Notes under the pieces: model-generated | What the model saw: the letters and a program-made list of their open reading frames with translations, nothing else | What the model was told of the DNA's origin: nothing | Database searches by the model: none | Shown: positions 7,754-17,010 of the stretch, in pieces | How the letters are laid out: every line of letters begins with the position of its first letter | How positions within the stretch are numbered: the first letter of the stretch is position 1 | Source of the DNA: Achromobacter sp. Marseille-Q4962 | GTDB lineage: Bacteria; Pseudomonadota; Gammaproteobacteria; Burkholderiales; Burkholderiaceae_B | NCBI RefSeq assembly: GCF_943737005.1 | Contig: NZ_CALSFU010000007.1 | Span: 151,116 to 215,115 of the forward strand | Reading direction: 5' to 3' | DNA length: 64,000 nt | Position numbers and translations under genes: made by a program

Positions 7754-8779
7754 ATGCAGAAAACCATGAAGGCCGCAGTTGCACGTGAATTCGGCAAGCC
7801 GCTGGCCATTGAAGAAACCGAAGTGCCCCGCCCTGGCGCGGGCGAGATCCTGGTGAAGATCGAGGCTTGCGGCGTCTGCCACACCGACCTGCATGCCGTC
7901 GAGGGCGATTGGCCGGTCAAGCCCAATCCGCCTTTCATTCCGGGCCATGAAGGTGTGGGCTACGTGGCGGCGCTGGGCGCCGGCGTGACGCACGTCAAGG
8001 AGGGCGACCGCGTCGGCATCCCCTGGCTGTACTCGGCCTGCGGGCATTGCGAGCATTGCCTGGGCGGCTGGGAAACCCTGTGCGAGCAGCAGAAGAACAC
8101 CGGCTATTCCGTGAACGGCGGCTTCGCGCAGTACGCGCTGGCCAACGCCGACTACGTGGGCCTGCTGCCCCGCAGCGTGGGCTTCGTCGAGGTGGCGCCC
8201 GTGCTGTGCGCCGGCGTCACGGTGTACAAGGGGCTCAAGGTCACCGACACGCGGCCGGGCAACTGGGTGGTGATTTCGGGCGTGGGCGGCCTGGGACACA
8301 TGGCGGTGCAATATGCCCGCGCCATGGGCCTGAACGTGGCGGCCGTCGACGTGGACGACGCCAAGCTCGACCTGGCGCGCAGGCTGGGTGCCGAAGTCAC
8401 CGTCAACGCCAGGACCACCGATCCGGCGGCCTATCTCAAGAAGGAGATCGGCGGCGCGCACGGCGCCCTGGTCACGGCCGTGTCGCCCAAGGCCTTCGAG
8501 CAGGCGCTGGGCATGGTGCGGCGCGGCGGCACGATTTCGCTCAACGGGCTGCCGCCGGGCGACTTTCCCCTGTCGATCTTCGACATGGTGCTCAACGGCA
8601 TCACCGTGCGCGGCTCCATCGTCGGGACGCGGCTGGACCTGCAGGAGTCGCTGCAGTTCGCCGAGGAGGGCAAGGTGCGCGCCACCGTGTCCACCGACAC
8701 GCTGGAAAACATCAACAACGTGTTCGACCGCATGCGCAAGGGCCAGATCGAGGGACGGGTGGTGCTCGACATGCAGTGA
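7754..8779 (+). CDS. adhA: Zinc-dependent alcohol dehydrogenase (AdhA/AdhP type), 341 residues
   Basis: Cytoplasmic NAD-dependent medium-chain dehydrogenase interconverting primary alcohols such as ethanol with aldehydes. The catalytic zinc ligands are C42 in GVCHTDLH, H65-E66 in PGHEGVGY, and the cysteine of [10 protein letters not shown]. The structural zinc site is the four-cysteine loop C96, C99, C102, C110. The nucleotide-binding turn is [13 protein letters not shown]. The length equals that of AdhP/AdhA enzymes. ATG 7754 follows a CGGAGG ribosome site. The FNR-type box upstream suggests induction at low oxygen, as known for adhA in pseudomonads. The gene is a single unit, with the PfpI-like gene converging on it. 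Confidence 0.92.
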   Translation: MQKTMKAAVAREFGKPLAIEETEVPRPGAGEILVKIEACGVCHTDLHAVEGDWPVKPNPPFIPGHEGVGYVAALGAGVTHVKEGDRVGIPWLYSACGHCEHCLGGWETLCEQQKNTGYSVNGGFAQYALANADYVGLLPRSVGFVEVAPVLCAGVTVYKGLKVTDTRPGNWVVISGVGGLGHMAVQYARAMGLNVAAVDVDDAKLDLARRLGAEVTVNARTTDPAAYLKKEIGGAHGALVTAVSPKAFEQALGMVRRGGTISLNGLPPGDFPLSIFDMVLNGITVRGSIVGTRLDLQESLQFAEEGKVRATVSTDTLENINNVFDRMRKGQIEGRVVLDMQ

Positions 8780-8839
8780 CGGCAGGCAATGGCCGCCCGC
8801 CCCCCGCGCGGCCTGCTCCCGGCGACGGGCGGCCCGCCG

Positions 8840-9418
8840 TCAGATCTCGATGCGCGCGCCCAGCAGTTTCATGAACTGGGACAGCCAGGCGGGATGCGCG
8901 GGCCAGGCCGGGGCCGTGACGAGGTGTCCGTCGGTGTGGGCCTGGTCGACCGCGATGTCGGCGTAGGTGCCGCCGGCGAGCCGGACTTCCGGAGCGCACG
9001 CCGGATAGGCCGAGCACGTGCGGCCCTTGAGTACGCCCGCCGCCGCCAGGATCTGCGCGCCGTGGCAGACCGCCGCGATGGGCTTGGCCGCCTTGTCGAA
9101 GGCGCGCACGATGTCCAGCACCTTCTCGTTCAGGCGCAGGTACTCGGGCGCGCGGCCGCCCGGTATGACCAGGCCGTCGTACGCGGCGGGATCGACGCCG
9201 TCGAAATCGTGATTGAGGGTGAAGTTGTGGCCGCGCTTCTCGGTGTAGGTTTGCGCACCCTCGAAGTCGTGGATGGCCGTGGCCACGGTATCGCCGGACT
9301 TCTTGCCCGGGCACACCGCATGCACGGTGTAGCCCACGGCCAGCAGCGTCTGGAACGGCACCATGGTTTCATAGTCTTCGGCGTAATCGCCGACCAGCAT
9401 CAGCAGTGTCTTGCTCAT
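8840..9418 (-). CDS. DJ-1/PfpI family protein, 192 residues
   Basis: Predicted cytoplasmic protein of the glutamine-amidotransferase-like fold. The nucleophile elbow AAVCHGAQ places the conserved cysteine at C118. An acidic residue in GDYAEDYE near the N-terminus and the [13 protein letters not shown] segment fit the PfpI/YhbO branch, whose members act as protease-like or protein-deglycase stress proteins. The long mid-region ([15 protein letters not shown]) resembles the 'intracellular protease' subgroup. ATG 9418 is chosen because upstream sequence is not conserved. It converges with adhA and has no operon partner. The exact activity is uncertain, as for most of the family. Confidence 0.85.
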   Translation of the reverse strand: MSKTLLMLVGDYAEDYETMVPFQTLLAVGYTVHAVCPGKKSGDTVATAIHDFEGAQTYTEKRGHNFTLNHDFDGVDPAAYDGLVIPGGRAPEYLRLNEKVLDIVRAFDKAAKPIAAVCHGAQILAAAGVLKGRTCSAYPACAPEVRLAGGTYADIAVDQAHTDGHLVTAPAWPAHPAWLSQFMKLLGARIEI

Positions 9419-9580
9419 AATCGTCTCCGTCTGTTCTGCGCCGCCGCGCGGGCGGCGCCGGTCCGGACTTCCACGGGCCCGGGTCATGGCAGGGACGATT
9501 GTGCGCGCAAGCCGCCCGCCGCGGGTGGTATGGGAATACCGCGCGACGGGCGATCGGCGGCGGGCGCGCCGGCGCTGCCG

Positions 9581-10069
9581 CTATTCCAGCGCGACGGAAA
9601 CCGGCTTGGCGCCCAGCAGGTCGACCAGCACCCTGGGGTCTATGCCCACCAGATAGCCGCGCCGCCCCCCGTTGATGTAGACCACCGGGTATTCCAGCGC
9701 CCCGGCCTCCACGTACACCGGCATGCGCTTGCGCGTGCCGAAGGGCGAGGTGCCGCCCACCTGGTAGCCGGAGTGGCGCTGCGCAACCTCGGGATGGCAG
9801 GGCTGCACTTTCTTCAGGCCGGCCTGGCGCGCCAGGTTCTTGGTGGAGACTTCGCGGTCGCCGTGCATGACGACCACCAGCGGCCGCGCGTCCTCGTCTT
9901 CCATGATGAGCGTCTTGACCACCGCGTGCGGGTCCAGCCCGAGCTGGCGGGCGGCCTCGCCCGCGCCGCCGTGGTCAACGTAGTCGTACGTGTGCTCGGA
10001 GTAGGCCACCTTGTTCCGCTTGAGGAACTGCGTGGCGGGCGTTTCGGAAACGTGGCGGGATTTGCTCAT
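9581..10069 (-). CDS. ybaK: Cys-tRNA(Pro)/Cys-tRNA deacylase YbaK, 162 residues
   Basis: Cytoplasmic trans-editing factor that hydrolyses Cys-tRNA(Pro) formed by mischarging. The protein has the YbaK/ProX fold. The conserved lysine lies in DPHAVVKTLIM, and the family features are MHGDREVSTKNLARQ, VGGTSPFGTRKRMPV and the C-terminal GRRGYLVGIDPRVL. The length matches E. coli YbaK (159). It follows the XerD-type recombinase gene in the same direction with about 40 bp between them, so they may be co-transcribed, though a CTAG-containing dyad-like element lies in the gap. Confidence 0.92.
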   Translation of the reverse strand: MSKSRHVSETPATQFLKRNKVAYSEHTYDYVDHGGAGEAARQLGLDPHAVVKTLIMEDEDARPLVVVMHGDREVSTKNLARQAGLKKVQPCHPEVAQRHSGYQVGGTSPFGTRKRMPVYVEAGALEYPVVYINGGRRGYLVGIDPRVLVDLLGAKPVSVALE

Positions 10070-10108
10070 GGTGCGTGGTGACGGGCGGTCGGCCTGTGGC
10101 GTGTCGCC

Positions 10109-11083
10109 CTAGCCTCTCGGGTGGTGCGCGGCGTGCAGGGCCTTGAGGCGCTCGCGCGCGACGTGGGTGTAGATCTGGGTGGTGGAAATGTCGGCGTGGC
10201 CCAGCAGCATCTGCACCACGCGCAGGTCGGCGCCGTGATTGAGCAGGTGCGTGGCGAAGGCGTGGCGCAGCACGTGGGGCGAGAGCGGCGCGTGTATGCC
10301 GGCCTTGATCGCATACTTGCGCACCAGCTGCCAGAAAGCCTGGCGCGACATGGCCTGGGCGCGGCCGGTGATGAACAGCGCGTCGCATACGCGGCCGCCG
10401 GACAGCTCCGGCCTGGCCGACTCCAGGTAGCGCGAGATCCAGTGCGCGGCTTCGGCGCCCAGCGGCACCAGGCGGTCCTTGCCTCCCTTGCCGAGCACCA
10501 CGCGCAGCACGCCTTCGTTCAGGCTCGCGTCCAGCGCGCGCAGGCCGACCAGCTCCGACACCCGCAGGCCGGTGGCGTACAGGGTTTCGAGCATGGCGCG
10601 GTCGCGCAGGCCCCGGGCCTGCGACACGTCGGGCGCGTTCAGCAGCTCATCCACCTGCGCTTCCGACAGCGTCTTGGGCGTGCGCGGCGGCTGCCTGGCG
10701 GCCGCCAGCGTCAGGCAGGGATCGCGCTCGGCGCGATGCTCGCGCAACGCCCAGGCGTAGTAGCGGCGCAGCGCGGCCAGGCGGCGGTTGGCGGTGGCGG
10801 GCCGGGTTTCCTCGTGGCGGCATGCGAACCAGGCCTCGATGTCGGCCTTATCGGCCTGGCTGATGGAGCGGGCCCGCCCCGGGGCGGACAGGGGGGCCAG
10901 CCCGAGCCGCGCCATTTCGCGCGCGCGGGCCTGCGGGTCTTCGAGCCACCGCGCAAAGCCGGTGAGATCGCGCCGGTAGGCCGCCAGCGTATTGGCCGAC
11001 AGGCCGTCCTCCAGCCAGACGGCGTCGAGGAAAGCGTCTATGTCGGCCTGCGAGGCCAGCGGCGAGGAAGAAGACGGAGACAT
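10109..11083 (-). CDS. xerD: XerD-type tyrosine site-specific recombinase, 324 residues
   Basis: Cytoplasmic recombinase that with XerC resolves chromosome dimers at dif during division. The N-terminal SAM-like core-binding domain occupies about residues 14-125 and the catalytic domain the rest. Catalytic residues are visible: Arg in YATGLRVSEL, Lys in GKGGKDR, the H-x-x-R box in SPHVLRHAFATHLL, His in LLGHADISTTQ and the nucleophile Tyr in QIYTHV. A roughly 25-residue insert (QARAREMARLGLAPLSAPG region) makes it longer than E. coli XerD (298). There is no linked phage or integron, so this is the housekeeping enzyme rather than an integrase. It is leftward, between LysR and ybaK. Confidence 0.92.
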   Translation of the reverse strand: MSPSSSSPLASQADIDAFLDAVWLEDGLSANTLAAYRRDLTGFARWLEDPQARAREMARLGLAPLSAPGRARSISQADKADIEAWFACRHEETRPATANRRLAALRRYYAWALREHRAERDPCLTLAAARQPPRTPKTLSEAQVDELLNAPDVSQARGLRDRAMLETLYATGLRVSELVGLRALDASLNEGVLRVVLGKGGKDRLVPLGAEAAHWISRYLESARPELSGGRVCDALFITGRAQAMSRQAFWQLVRKYAIKAGIHAPLSPHVLRHAFATHLLNHGADLRVVQMLLGHADISTTQIYTHVARERLKALHAAHHPRG

Positions 11084-11133
11084 GGAACGGAGAAAACGGG
11101 GGCGTGCGTTGCGCCATCGCGGCCCCGGCAAGT

Positions 11134-12048
11134 CTACACCGCCACCTGCCCGTCCACGCCGGCGGCCACGGATTCGAGCCAGCTCTCGAAGGCCTGCAGG
11201 GCTTCGGAACGCTCGCTGCGCTGCGGATAGCCGAAGTAATAGCCCTGGCTCACCGCGAGCGACTGGCGCACGGGCATTGCGAGCGTCCCCTGGTCCAGCG
11301 CGGGCTGGGCCAGAAAGCGCGGCATGAGCCCCACGCCCAGGCCGGCCTGGACCGCCGCCATCACCATGGTGAACAATTCGTAGCGCGGGCCGCCCGCCGC
11401 CTGCGGACCGTACAGATAGCCGTTGGCCGCGTACCACTGGCGCCAGGCGTCGGGCCGCGAACTGAGGTGCAGGTGGGTCATGCCGCCCAGCACGGCGCCG
11501 CCCTCGTCGCGCGCGCGCTCGGCCAGCGCCGGGGCGCACACGGGCACCAGCTCGCGCTCGGGAAAGAGCAGCACGCCCTGGGTGCCCGGCCACAGGCCGT
11601 CGCCATGGTAGAGGGCGCCGTCGAAAGGCTGGTCCTTGAACTGGAACGGCAGCGTGCGCACCGACAGGCTCACGGTGATGTCGGGCTGGCGGCGCTGGAA
11701 ATCGGCCAGCCGCGGAATGAGCCAGGTGGTGGCCAGGGTGGGCACCACCGCAATGTGGATGCTGCGGCCCATGCCCGTGCGGCTGACCAGGCCGAAGGTG
11801 TCTTTCTCGATCTGGTCGAGATGGTGGCGGATGCGCCCGGCGTACTCGGCGCCGTGCTCGGTCAGCACGATGCGGCGGCGCACGCGCGTGAAGAGCTGCA
11901 CGCCCAGGCGTTCTTCCAGGCTGGCCACCTGCCGGTAGACCGCGCTGTGTGTCAGGGCGAGTTCTTCGGCCGCGCGCGAGAAGCTGCCCAGGCGGGCCGA
12001 GGCTTCGAATGCCTGCAGGGCGGTCAGGTTGGGGATGCCGTTTCTCAT
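11134..12048 (-). CDS. LysR-family regulator (GcvA-like), 304 residues
   Basis: DNA-binding regulator with an N-terminal winged helix (IPNLTALQAFEASARLGSFS, then HSAVYRQVASLEERLGVQLF) and an effector domain starting near residue 90 (IHIAVVPTLATTWLIPRL). This sequence style is the GcvA/AmpR branch. ATG 12048 gives the usual length; an upstream GTG at 12102 would add a non-conserved tail. It is divergent from a ThDP-dependent enzyme gene over about 160 bp and may control it. A CTAG-containing motif (12097-12111) lies in that gap. Confidence 0.88.
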   Translation of the reverse strand: MRNGIPNLTALQAFEASARLGSFSRAAEELALTHSAVYRQVASLEERLGVQLFTRVRRRIVLTEHGAEYAGRIRHHLDQIEKDTFGLVSRTGMGRSIHIAVVPTLATTWLIPRLADFQRRQPDITVSLSVRTLPFQFKDQPFDGALYHGDGLWPGTQGVLLFPERELVPVCAPALAERARDEGGAVLGGMTHLHLSSRPDAWRQWYAANGYLYGPQAAGGPRYELFTMVMAAVQAGLGVGLMPRFLAQPALDQGTLAMPVRQSLAVSQGYYFGYPQRSERSEALQAFESWLESVAAGVDGQVAV

Positions 12049-12209
12049 GGGACGGGACAAACCGGAGCGGATCGGACGCGAGGCCGGGCCGGGGGTTGAC
12101 ACGCCCTAGTGCCCGGGACTCAACAGATTGTGCAATTTTATCAATTGCCTTGTGCGACGGAGGCACATATGCTCGTGGATTCCATCCCGGTTCTTCTCGA
12201 ATACCCCCC

Positions 12210-13892
12210 ATGTCCCAGCAAAAATCCCGTTTAGGCGGTCATATCCTGGTCGACCAGCTCGTGGCCCAGGGCGTCAAACATGTGTTCTGCGTGCCCGGCG
12301 AAAGCTATCTGGCGGTGCTGGACGGTCTGCATGACGCGAACATCGAGGTCACGGTGTGCCGCCAGGAAGGCGGCGCGGCCATGATGGCCGACGCGCACGG
12401 CAAGCTCACCGGCGAACCCGGCATCTGCATGGTGACGCGCGGCCCCGGCGCCTCCAACGCCCTGGCCGGCGTGCACATCGCCAAGCAGGATTCCACGCCG
12501 CTCATTCTCTTCGTGGGCCAGATCGAGCGCGGCATGCGCGAGCGCGAAGCCTTCCAGGAAATGGACTACCGCGCCGTGTTCGGCACCCAGGCCAAGTGGG
12601 TTACCGAGATCGACCAGGTCGAACGCATTCCCGAGCTGATCTCGCGCGCCTTCCACGTCGCCACCTCGGGCCGGCCCGGTCCGGTCGTGATCGCCCTGCC
12701 GGAAGACATGCTGGTGGAGTCGGCCGAGGTGGCCGACGCGCCGCGCTACGAGGTCATCGAGAGCGCGCCCGCGGCCGGCCAGATGGCCGAGCTGCAAAAG
12801 CTGCTGGCCGAGGCCCGCAACCCCGTCGCCATCCTGGGCGGCTCGCGCTGGAACGCGCAGGCCGTGGCGCAATTCGCCGATTTCGCGCAGCGCCACGCCC
12901 TGCCCACGGCGGTGTCGTTCCGCCGCCAGATGCTGTTTCCGGCCGATCACCCCTGCTACATCGGCGACGTGGGCCTGGGCATCAACCCGGCGCTGGCCAA
13001 GCGCGTGGCCGACGCCGACCTGATCCTGCTGGTGGGCGGGCGCATGTCCGAGAACCCCAGCCAGTCGTATACCCTGCTGGACATCCCCGTGCCGCGCCAG
13101 AAGCTGGTGCACGTGCATCCCGACAGCGCCGAGCTGGGCCGCGTGTACCGTCCCACCCTGGCCGTCAACACCTCGCCGGCGGCGTTCGCGCAGGCGCTGT
13201 CCGACCTGAAAGCGCCCGCCCGGCCGGCCTGGGCGGACGACACGCGCGCCATGCGCGAGTCGTATCTCAAGTGGAGCGACCCGGCCTCCATCACGACGCC
13301 GGGCAGGCTGCAGATGGGCCAGGTCATGGCCTATCTCGAATCCCACCTGCCGGCCGACGCCATCATGACCAACGGCGCGGGCAACTACGCCACCTGGCTG
13401 CACCGCTTCCATCGCCACACCCGCTACGGCACCCAGCTCGCGCCCACCTCGGGCTCCATGGGCTACGGACTGCCCGCCGCGGTGGGCGCCAAGCGCGTCC
13501 GGCCCGACAAGACCGTGGTGTGCTTCGCGGGCGACGGCTGCTTCCTCATGCATGGCCAGGAATTCGCCACCGCCGTGCAGTACGACCTGCCCATCATCGT
13601 GGTGCTGGTGGACAACGGCATGTACGGCACCATCCGCATGCACCAGGAGCGGCACTATCCCGGCCGCATCTCGGCCACCGCCCTGAAGAACCCGGACTTC
13701 GCCGATTACGCGCGCGCCTTCGGCGGCCACGGCGAGCGCGTGGAAACCACCGAGGAATTCGGCCCGGCCTTCGAGCGCGCGCTGGCCAGCGGCAAGCCCG
13801 CCATCCTGCACTGCCTCATCGATCCCGAAACCATTTCGCCGTCGACCACGCTGCAGAAGATCCGCGAGGCGGCCCTCAAGGCGCGGCAATGA
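12210..13892 (+). CDS. Thiamine-diphosphate-dependent enzyme, acetolactate-synthase-like, 560 residues
   Basis: Cytoplasmic decarboxylase or lyase of the acetolactate synthase/benzoylformate decarboxylase superfamily. Three ThDP domains are visible: the pyrimidine-binding domain with catalytic E53 in VCRQEGGAAMM, a central Rossmann-like domain (about 190-330), and the pyrophosphate-binding domain with FAGDGCFLM followed 30 residues later by LVDNGMYGT, which form the Mg/ThDP motif. No small regulatory subunit gene follows, so true branched-chain synthesis is unlikely. The gene lies about 107 bp before glutaryl-CoA dehydrogenase and opposite a LysR, which suggests a catabolic 2-oxoacid substrate. 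The precise substrate is unknown. Confidence 0.85.
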   Translation: MSQQKSRLGGHILVDQLVAQGVKHVFCVPGESYLAVLDGLHDANIEVTVCRQEGGAAMMADAHGKLTGEPGICMVTRGPGASNALAGVHIAKQDSTPLILFVGQIERGMREREAFQEMDYRAVFGTQAKWVTEIDQVERIPELISRAFHVATSGRPGPVVIALPEDMLVESAEVADAPRYEVIESAPAAGQMAELQKLLAEARNPVAILGGSRWNAQAVAQFADFAQRHALPTAVSFRRQMLFPADHPCYIGDVGLGINPALAKRVADADLILLVGGRMSENPSQSYTLLDIPVPRQKLVHVHPDSAELGRVYRPTLAVNTSPAAFAQALSDLKAPARPAWADDTRAMRESYLKWSDPASITTPGRLQMGQVMAYLESHLPADAIMTNGAGNYATWLHRFHRHTRYGTQLAPTSGSMGYGLPAAVGAKRVRPDKTVVCFAGDGCFLMHGQEFATAVQYDLPIIVVLVDNGMYGTIRMHQERHYPGRISATALKNPDFADYARAFGGHGERVETTEEFGPAFERALASGKPAILHCLIDPETISPSTTLQKIREAALKARQ

Positions 13893-13999
13893 CGCGGCCG
13901 GCAGCCCGGCGCGCCCGCGGGCGCGCCGGCTTGTCGCGCCAAATATTTTAGATTTAAACTATTCAGCATTCCATACCGGACAAGATAGCGGAGACCAGC

Positions 14000-15193
14000 A
14001 TGTCCTCGAACCCCTCCTTCCATTGGCAAGACCCCCTGCTGCTGGACCAGCAGCTCACCGAAGAAGAGCGCATGGTGCGCGACGCCGCGCATGCCTACGC
14101 CCAGGACAAGCTGGCCCCGCGCGTGCTCAACGCCTTCCGCAACGAGCAGACCGACCCGGCCATCTTCGCCGAAATGGGCGAGCTGGGCCTGCTGGGCGCC
14201 ACCATTCCCACCGAGTACGGCGGCGCGGGCCTGAACTACGTCTGCTACGGCCTCATCGCGCGCGAAGTCGAGCGCGTGGACTCCGGCTACCGTTCCATGA
14301 TGAGCGTGCAATCGTCGCTGGTCATGGTGCCCATCAACGAATTCGGCAGCGAAGCCCAGAAGCAGAAGTACCTGCCCAAGCTGGCGCGCGGCGAATGGAT
14401 CGGCTGCTTCGGCCTCACTGAACCCAACCACGGCTCCGATCCCGGCGGCATGGAAACCCGCGCCGTCAAGACGGCCGACGGCTACACGCTCACCGGCAAC
14501 AAGATGTGGATCACCAATTCGCCCATCGCCGACGTGTTCGTGGTGTGGGCCAAGTGCGTGGGCGGCGAATACGACGGCAAGATCCGCGGCTTCATCCTGG
14601 AAAAGGGCATGCAGGGCCTGTCCGCCCCGGCCATCCACGGCAAGGTGGGCCTGCGCGCTTCCATCACCGGCGAAATCGTGATGGACGAAGTGGAAGTCTC
14701 CGAAGCCCAGATGATGCCCGGCGTAACCGGCCTGAAGGGCCCGTTCACGTGCCTGAACTCCGCCCGCTACGGCATCGCCTGGGGCGCGCTGGGCGCGGCC
14801 GAGGCCTGCTGGCACACCGCCCGCCAATACACGCTGGACCGCAAGCAGTTCGGCCGCCCGCTGGCCGCCAACCAGCTCATCCAGAAGAAACTGGCCGACA
14901 TGCAGACCGAGATCACCCTGGGCCTGCAAGGCTGCCTGCGCCTGGGCCGCATGAAAGACGAAGGCACGGCCGCGGTGGAAATCACTTCCATCATGAAGCG
15001 CAATTCCTGCGGCAAGGCGCTGGACATCGCCCGCCTGGCCCGCGACATGCTGGGCGGCAACGGCATCTCCGACGAGTTCGGCGTGGCCCGCCACCTGGTG
15101 AACCTCGAAGTGGTCAACACCTACGAAGGCACACACGACGTGCACGCCCTCATCCTGGGCCGCGCCCAGACCGGCATCCAGGCGTTCTACTGA
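14000..15193 (+). CDS. gcdH: Glutaryl-CoA dehydrogenase, 397 residues
   Basis: FAD flavoenzyme of the acyl-CoA dehydrogenase family that oxidises and decarboxylates glutaryl-CoA to crotonyl-CoA in lysine, tryptophan and aromatic degradation. The sequence shows the family signature [17 protein letters not shown] for flavin and substrate binding and a second signature ([13 protein letters not shown]). The catalytic base is E376 in [14 protein letters not shown]. The length and the [15 protein letters not shown] start match GCDH rather than short-chain dehydrogenases. A textbook terminator follows. Its electron acceptor, ETF, is encoded elsewhere. Confidence 0.95.
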   Translation: MSSNPSFHWQDPLLLDQQLTEEERMVRDAAHAYAQDKLAPRVLNAFRNEQTDPAIFAEMGELGLLGATIPTEYGGAGLNYVCYGLIAREVERVDSGYRSMMSVQSSLVMVPINEFGSEAQKQKYLPKLARGEWIGCFGLTEPNHGSDPGGMETRAVKTADGYTLTGNKMWITNSPIADVFVVWAKCVGGEYDGKIRGFILEKGMQGLSAPAIHGKVGLRASITGEIVMDEVEVSEAQMMPGVTGLKGPFTCLNSARYGIAWGALGAAEACWHTARQYTLDRKQFGRPLAANQLIQKKLADMQTEITLGLQGCLRLGRMKDEGTAAVEITSIMKRNSCGKALDIARLARDMLGGNGISDEFGVARHLVNLEVVNTYEGTHDVHALILGRAQTGIQAFY

Positions 15194-15212
15194 TCGTCCG
15201 CCGTCCCCGCCG

Positions 15213-15246
15213 ACAAAGCGCCGCGCAAGCGGCGCTTTGTTTTTTC
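15213..15246 (+). terminator. Rho-independent terminator after gcdH
   Basis: A perfect 12-bp stem, ACAAAGCGCCGC (15213-15224) and GCGGCGCTTTGT (15229-15240) with loop GCAA, is followed by six T. Confidence 0.95.
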
Positions 15247-15386
15247 GGCCTCCATTGCCGTTAGCCCCGATGGCGCGGCGCGTGCGCAGGCCGTACCCTT
15301 GCGGCATCGTCCCGGCACTGGCCCGGACCGCCTCGCGCGGTCCGCCGCGTGCCCGACCCCGGATTTCCCCCCACCAGGAGTCGCGC

Positions 15387-16376
15387 ATGTTCCGCAGCCT
15401 TTCTTCCCTCCGCCTGGCGGCGGCCCTCACGCTGGCGCTGGCCGGCAACGGGGCCTGGGCCGCCACCACGCTCACCATGGCCACCGAGTATCCGGCCTCG
15501 TCCATGCCCGGCCAGGGCGTGTCCACTTTCGCGGAACTGGTGCGCGCCAAGACCGCGGGCCAGGTGGTCATAGACGCCAGCTACGACGCCGCCAAGGGCA
15601 TCAAATCGGCGGGCATGATCGATGCGGTGCAGGCGCGCAAGGTGGATGCCGGCGATGCGTTCGCCGGCGCGCTGGCCGGACAGTATCCCGTCTTCGGCGT
15701 CTCTTCCCTGCCCTTCCTGGCGGACTCGCTGCAAAAGGCCCGCAACCTGAACAAAGCGGCGCGGCCGGCCTACGAAAAACTGCTGGCCGGGCATGGCCAG
15801 AAGCTGCTCTACACCACGCCCTGGCCGCCGTCCGGCATCTGGTCCAAACGCAAGATCGACAGTGTGGCGGCGCTGAAATCGCTGAGCATCCGCACCTACG
15901 ACGCGACTTCGCAGCAGGTGATGGAAAAGGCGGGCGCCAAGGCGCAGAACATTTCGTTTTCGGACGCCATGCCGCGCATCGCCTCGGGCGAGGTGAACGC
16001 CGTGCTGTCCTCGGGCGACGGCGGCGCGGGACGCAAGCTGTGGGAGCACCTGCCGCAGTTCGCCGAGATCAACTACGCCATGCCGGTGTCCGTGGCCACC
16101 ATGAACCTGGAAGCCTACAAGGCGCTGGACGCCCGGGCGCGCAAGGCCATCGACCAGGCGGCCGCCCAGACCGAAGCGGAGCAATGGAAACGCATCGAGG
16201 GCCGCCTGCAGCAGAACTACGCCACCATGCGCAAGAACGGCGTGGCCATCAACACTTCGGTGCCGGCGCCGGTGCGCGACGCGCTGAAGCGGGCGTCGGC
16301 GGACTCGCTCAGCGCCTGGAAGGCGGCCGCCGGCCCCGACGGCGCGGCCATCCTCAAGCGCGCGGGCATACGCTAG
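15387..16376 (+). CDS. TRAP-type (DctP-like) periplasmic binding protein, orphan, 329 residues
   Basis: Extracytoplasmic binding protein with a clear signal peptide (MFRSLSSLRLAAALTLALAG, cleavage near AWA-ATT). The mature chain follows the DctP pattern: LTMATEYPASSMPG at the start, and an organic-anion-binding region around KSLSIRTYDATSQQVMEKAG and SFSDAMPRIASGEVNAVLSS. ATG 15387 has an AGGAG site 7 bp upstream. No DctQ or DctM membrane genes are beside it, so it must work with a permease encoded elsewhere or act as a sensor. It converges with the MaoC-like gene; a GC-rich 7-bp hairpin without a T-run lies between the two. Confidence 0.85.
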   Translation: MFRSLSSLRLAAALTLALAGNGAWAATTLTMATEYPASSMPGQGVSTFAELVRAKTAGQVVIDASYDAAKGIKSAGMIDAVQARKVDAGDAFAGALAGQYPVFGVSSLPFLADSLQKARNLNKAARPAYEKLLAGHGQKLLYTTPWPPSGIWSKRKIDSVAALKSLSIRTYDATSQQVMEKAGAKAQNISFSDAMPRIASGEVNAVLSSGDGGAGRKLWEHLPQFAEINYAMPVSVATMNLEAYKALDARARKAIDQAAAQTEAEQWKRIEGRLQQNYATMRKNGVAINTSVPAPVRDALKRASADSLSAWKAAAGPDGAAILKRAGIR

Positions 16377-16414
16377 GAAAAGGCGCGGAGCCGGCGCGGC
16401 CGGCTTCGCCGCCG

Positions 16415-16858
16415 TCAGTCGTTGCCCGAAAGATCGAACAGGCTGGTGGCATCCAGCTCGAGCACGGATTCGCCGTGCTGGTTGAGGACGGTCCAGGCCC
16501 AGGTAATGATGCCCAGGTCCGGACGCGACGACGAATGGCGCACGCCCTGCACGCGGGCTTCCAGCCGCAGCGTGTCGCCGGGCCGCACCGGCGTGCGCCA
16601 GCGCACCTCGCCCAGGCCGGGCGAGCCGAACGATTCCGAATCGTGCAGCGCCGCGTCCACCGCCATGCGCATGGCCAGCGCGCAGGTGTGCCAGCCGCTG
16701 GCGATGAGCCCGCCCCAGCGGCCCTCGGCGGCGCGTTTCAGGTCGGTATGGAACCATTGCGGATCGTAGCGCGTGGCGAATTCCAGGATTTCTTCCTGCG
16801 TGACGGCGACCGGCCCGCCCTTGATCACCATGCCGTCTTTGAATTCGGCGAATTTCAT
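16415..16858 (-). CDS. MaoC-like hot-dog-fold dehydratase, 147 residues
   Basis: Predicted (R)-specific enoyl-CoA hydratase-like protein. The hydratase-2 motif region is recognisable as TRYDPQWFHTDLKRA, followed by GGLIASGWHTCALAMRM and GLGEVRWRTPVRPGDTL, typical of single-domain MaoC proteins. The usual catalytic D-x(4)-H pair would be D of YDPQWFH and its His. It is leftward and about 150 bp downstream of an acetolactate-synthase-like gene in the same direction, so the pair may be co-transcribed. The CoA substrate is unknown. Confidence 0.85.
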   Translation of the reverse strand: MKFAEFKDGMVIKGGPVAVTQEEILEFATRYDPQWFHTDLKRAAEGRWGGLIASGWHTCALAMRMAVDAALHDSESFGSPGLGEVRWRTPVRPGDTLRLEARVQGVRHSSSRPDLGIITWAWTVLNQHGESVLELDATSLFDLSGND

Positions 16859-17010
16859 CTTGTGCAGTTCCCCTCGCGAACACGGGCGCCCGCGGCGCCC
16901 GTCCATGGCGCATGGCGCCTGTTCTGGATGTCGGCAATGGCCCCGCCGCGGCCGGGCCCGCCTTGCAGGATAGTCCAATCCGCGGCGGATTGCACCGCCG
17001 CGGACGGCGT

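Noticed and set aside
10109..11083. XerD-type gene as a mobile-element integrase
   Set aside because: The N-terminal and catalytic motifs are XerD-like and there is no linked element, so a housekeeping role fits better.
13706..15571. Leftward open frame of 621 codons opposite gcdH
   Set aside because: gcdH has all family motifs; the antisense frame is a codon-bias shadow.
16388..16406. Hairpin AGCCGGC/GCCGGCT between the dctP and maoC genes as a terminator
   Set aside because: No T-run on either strand; the stem is only 7 bp in very GC-rich DNA.
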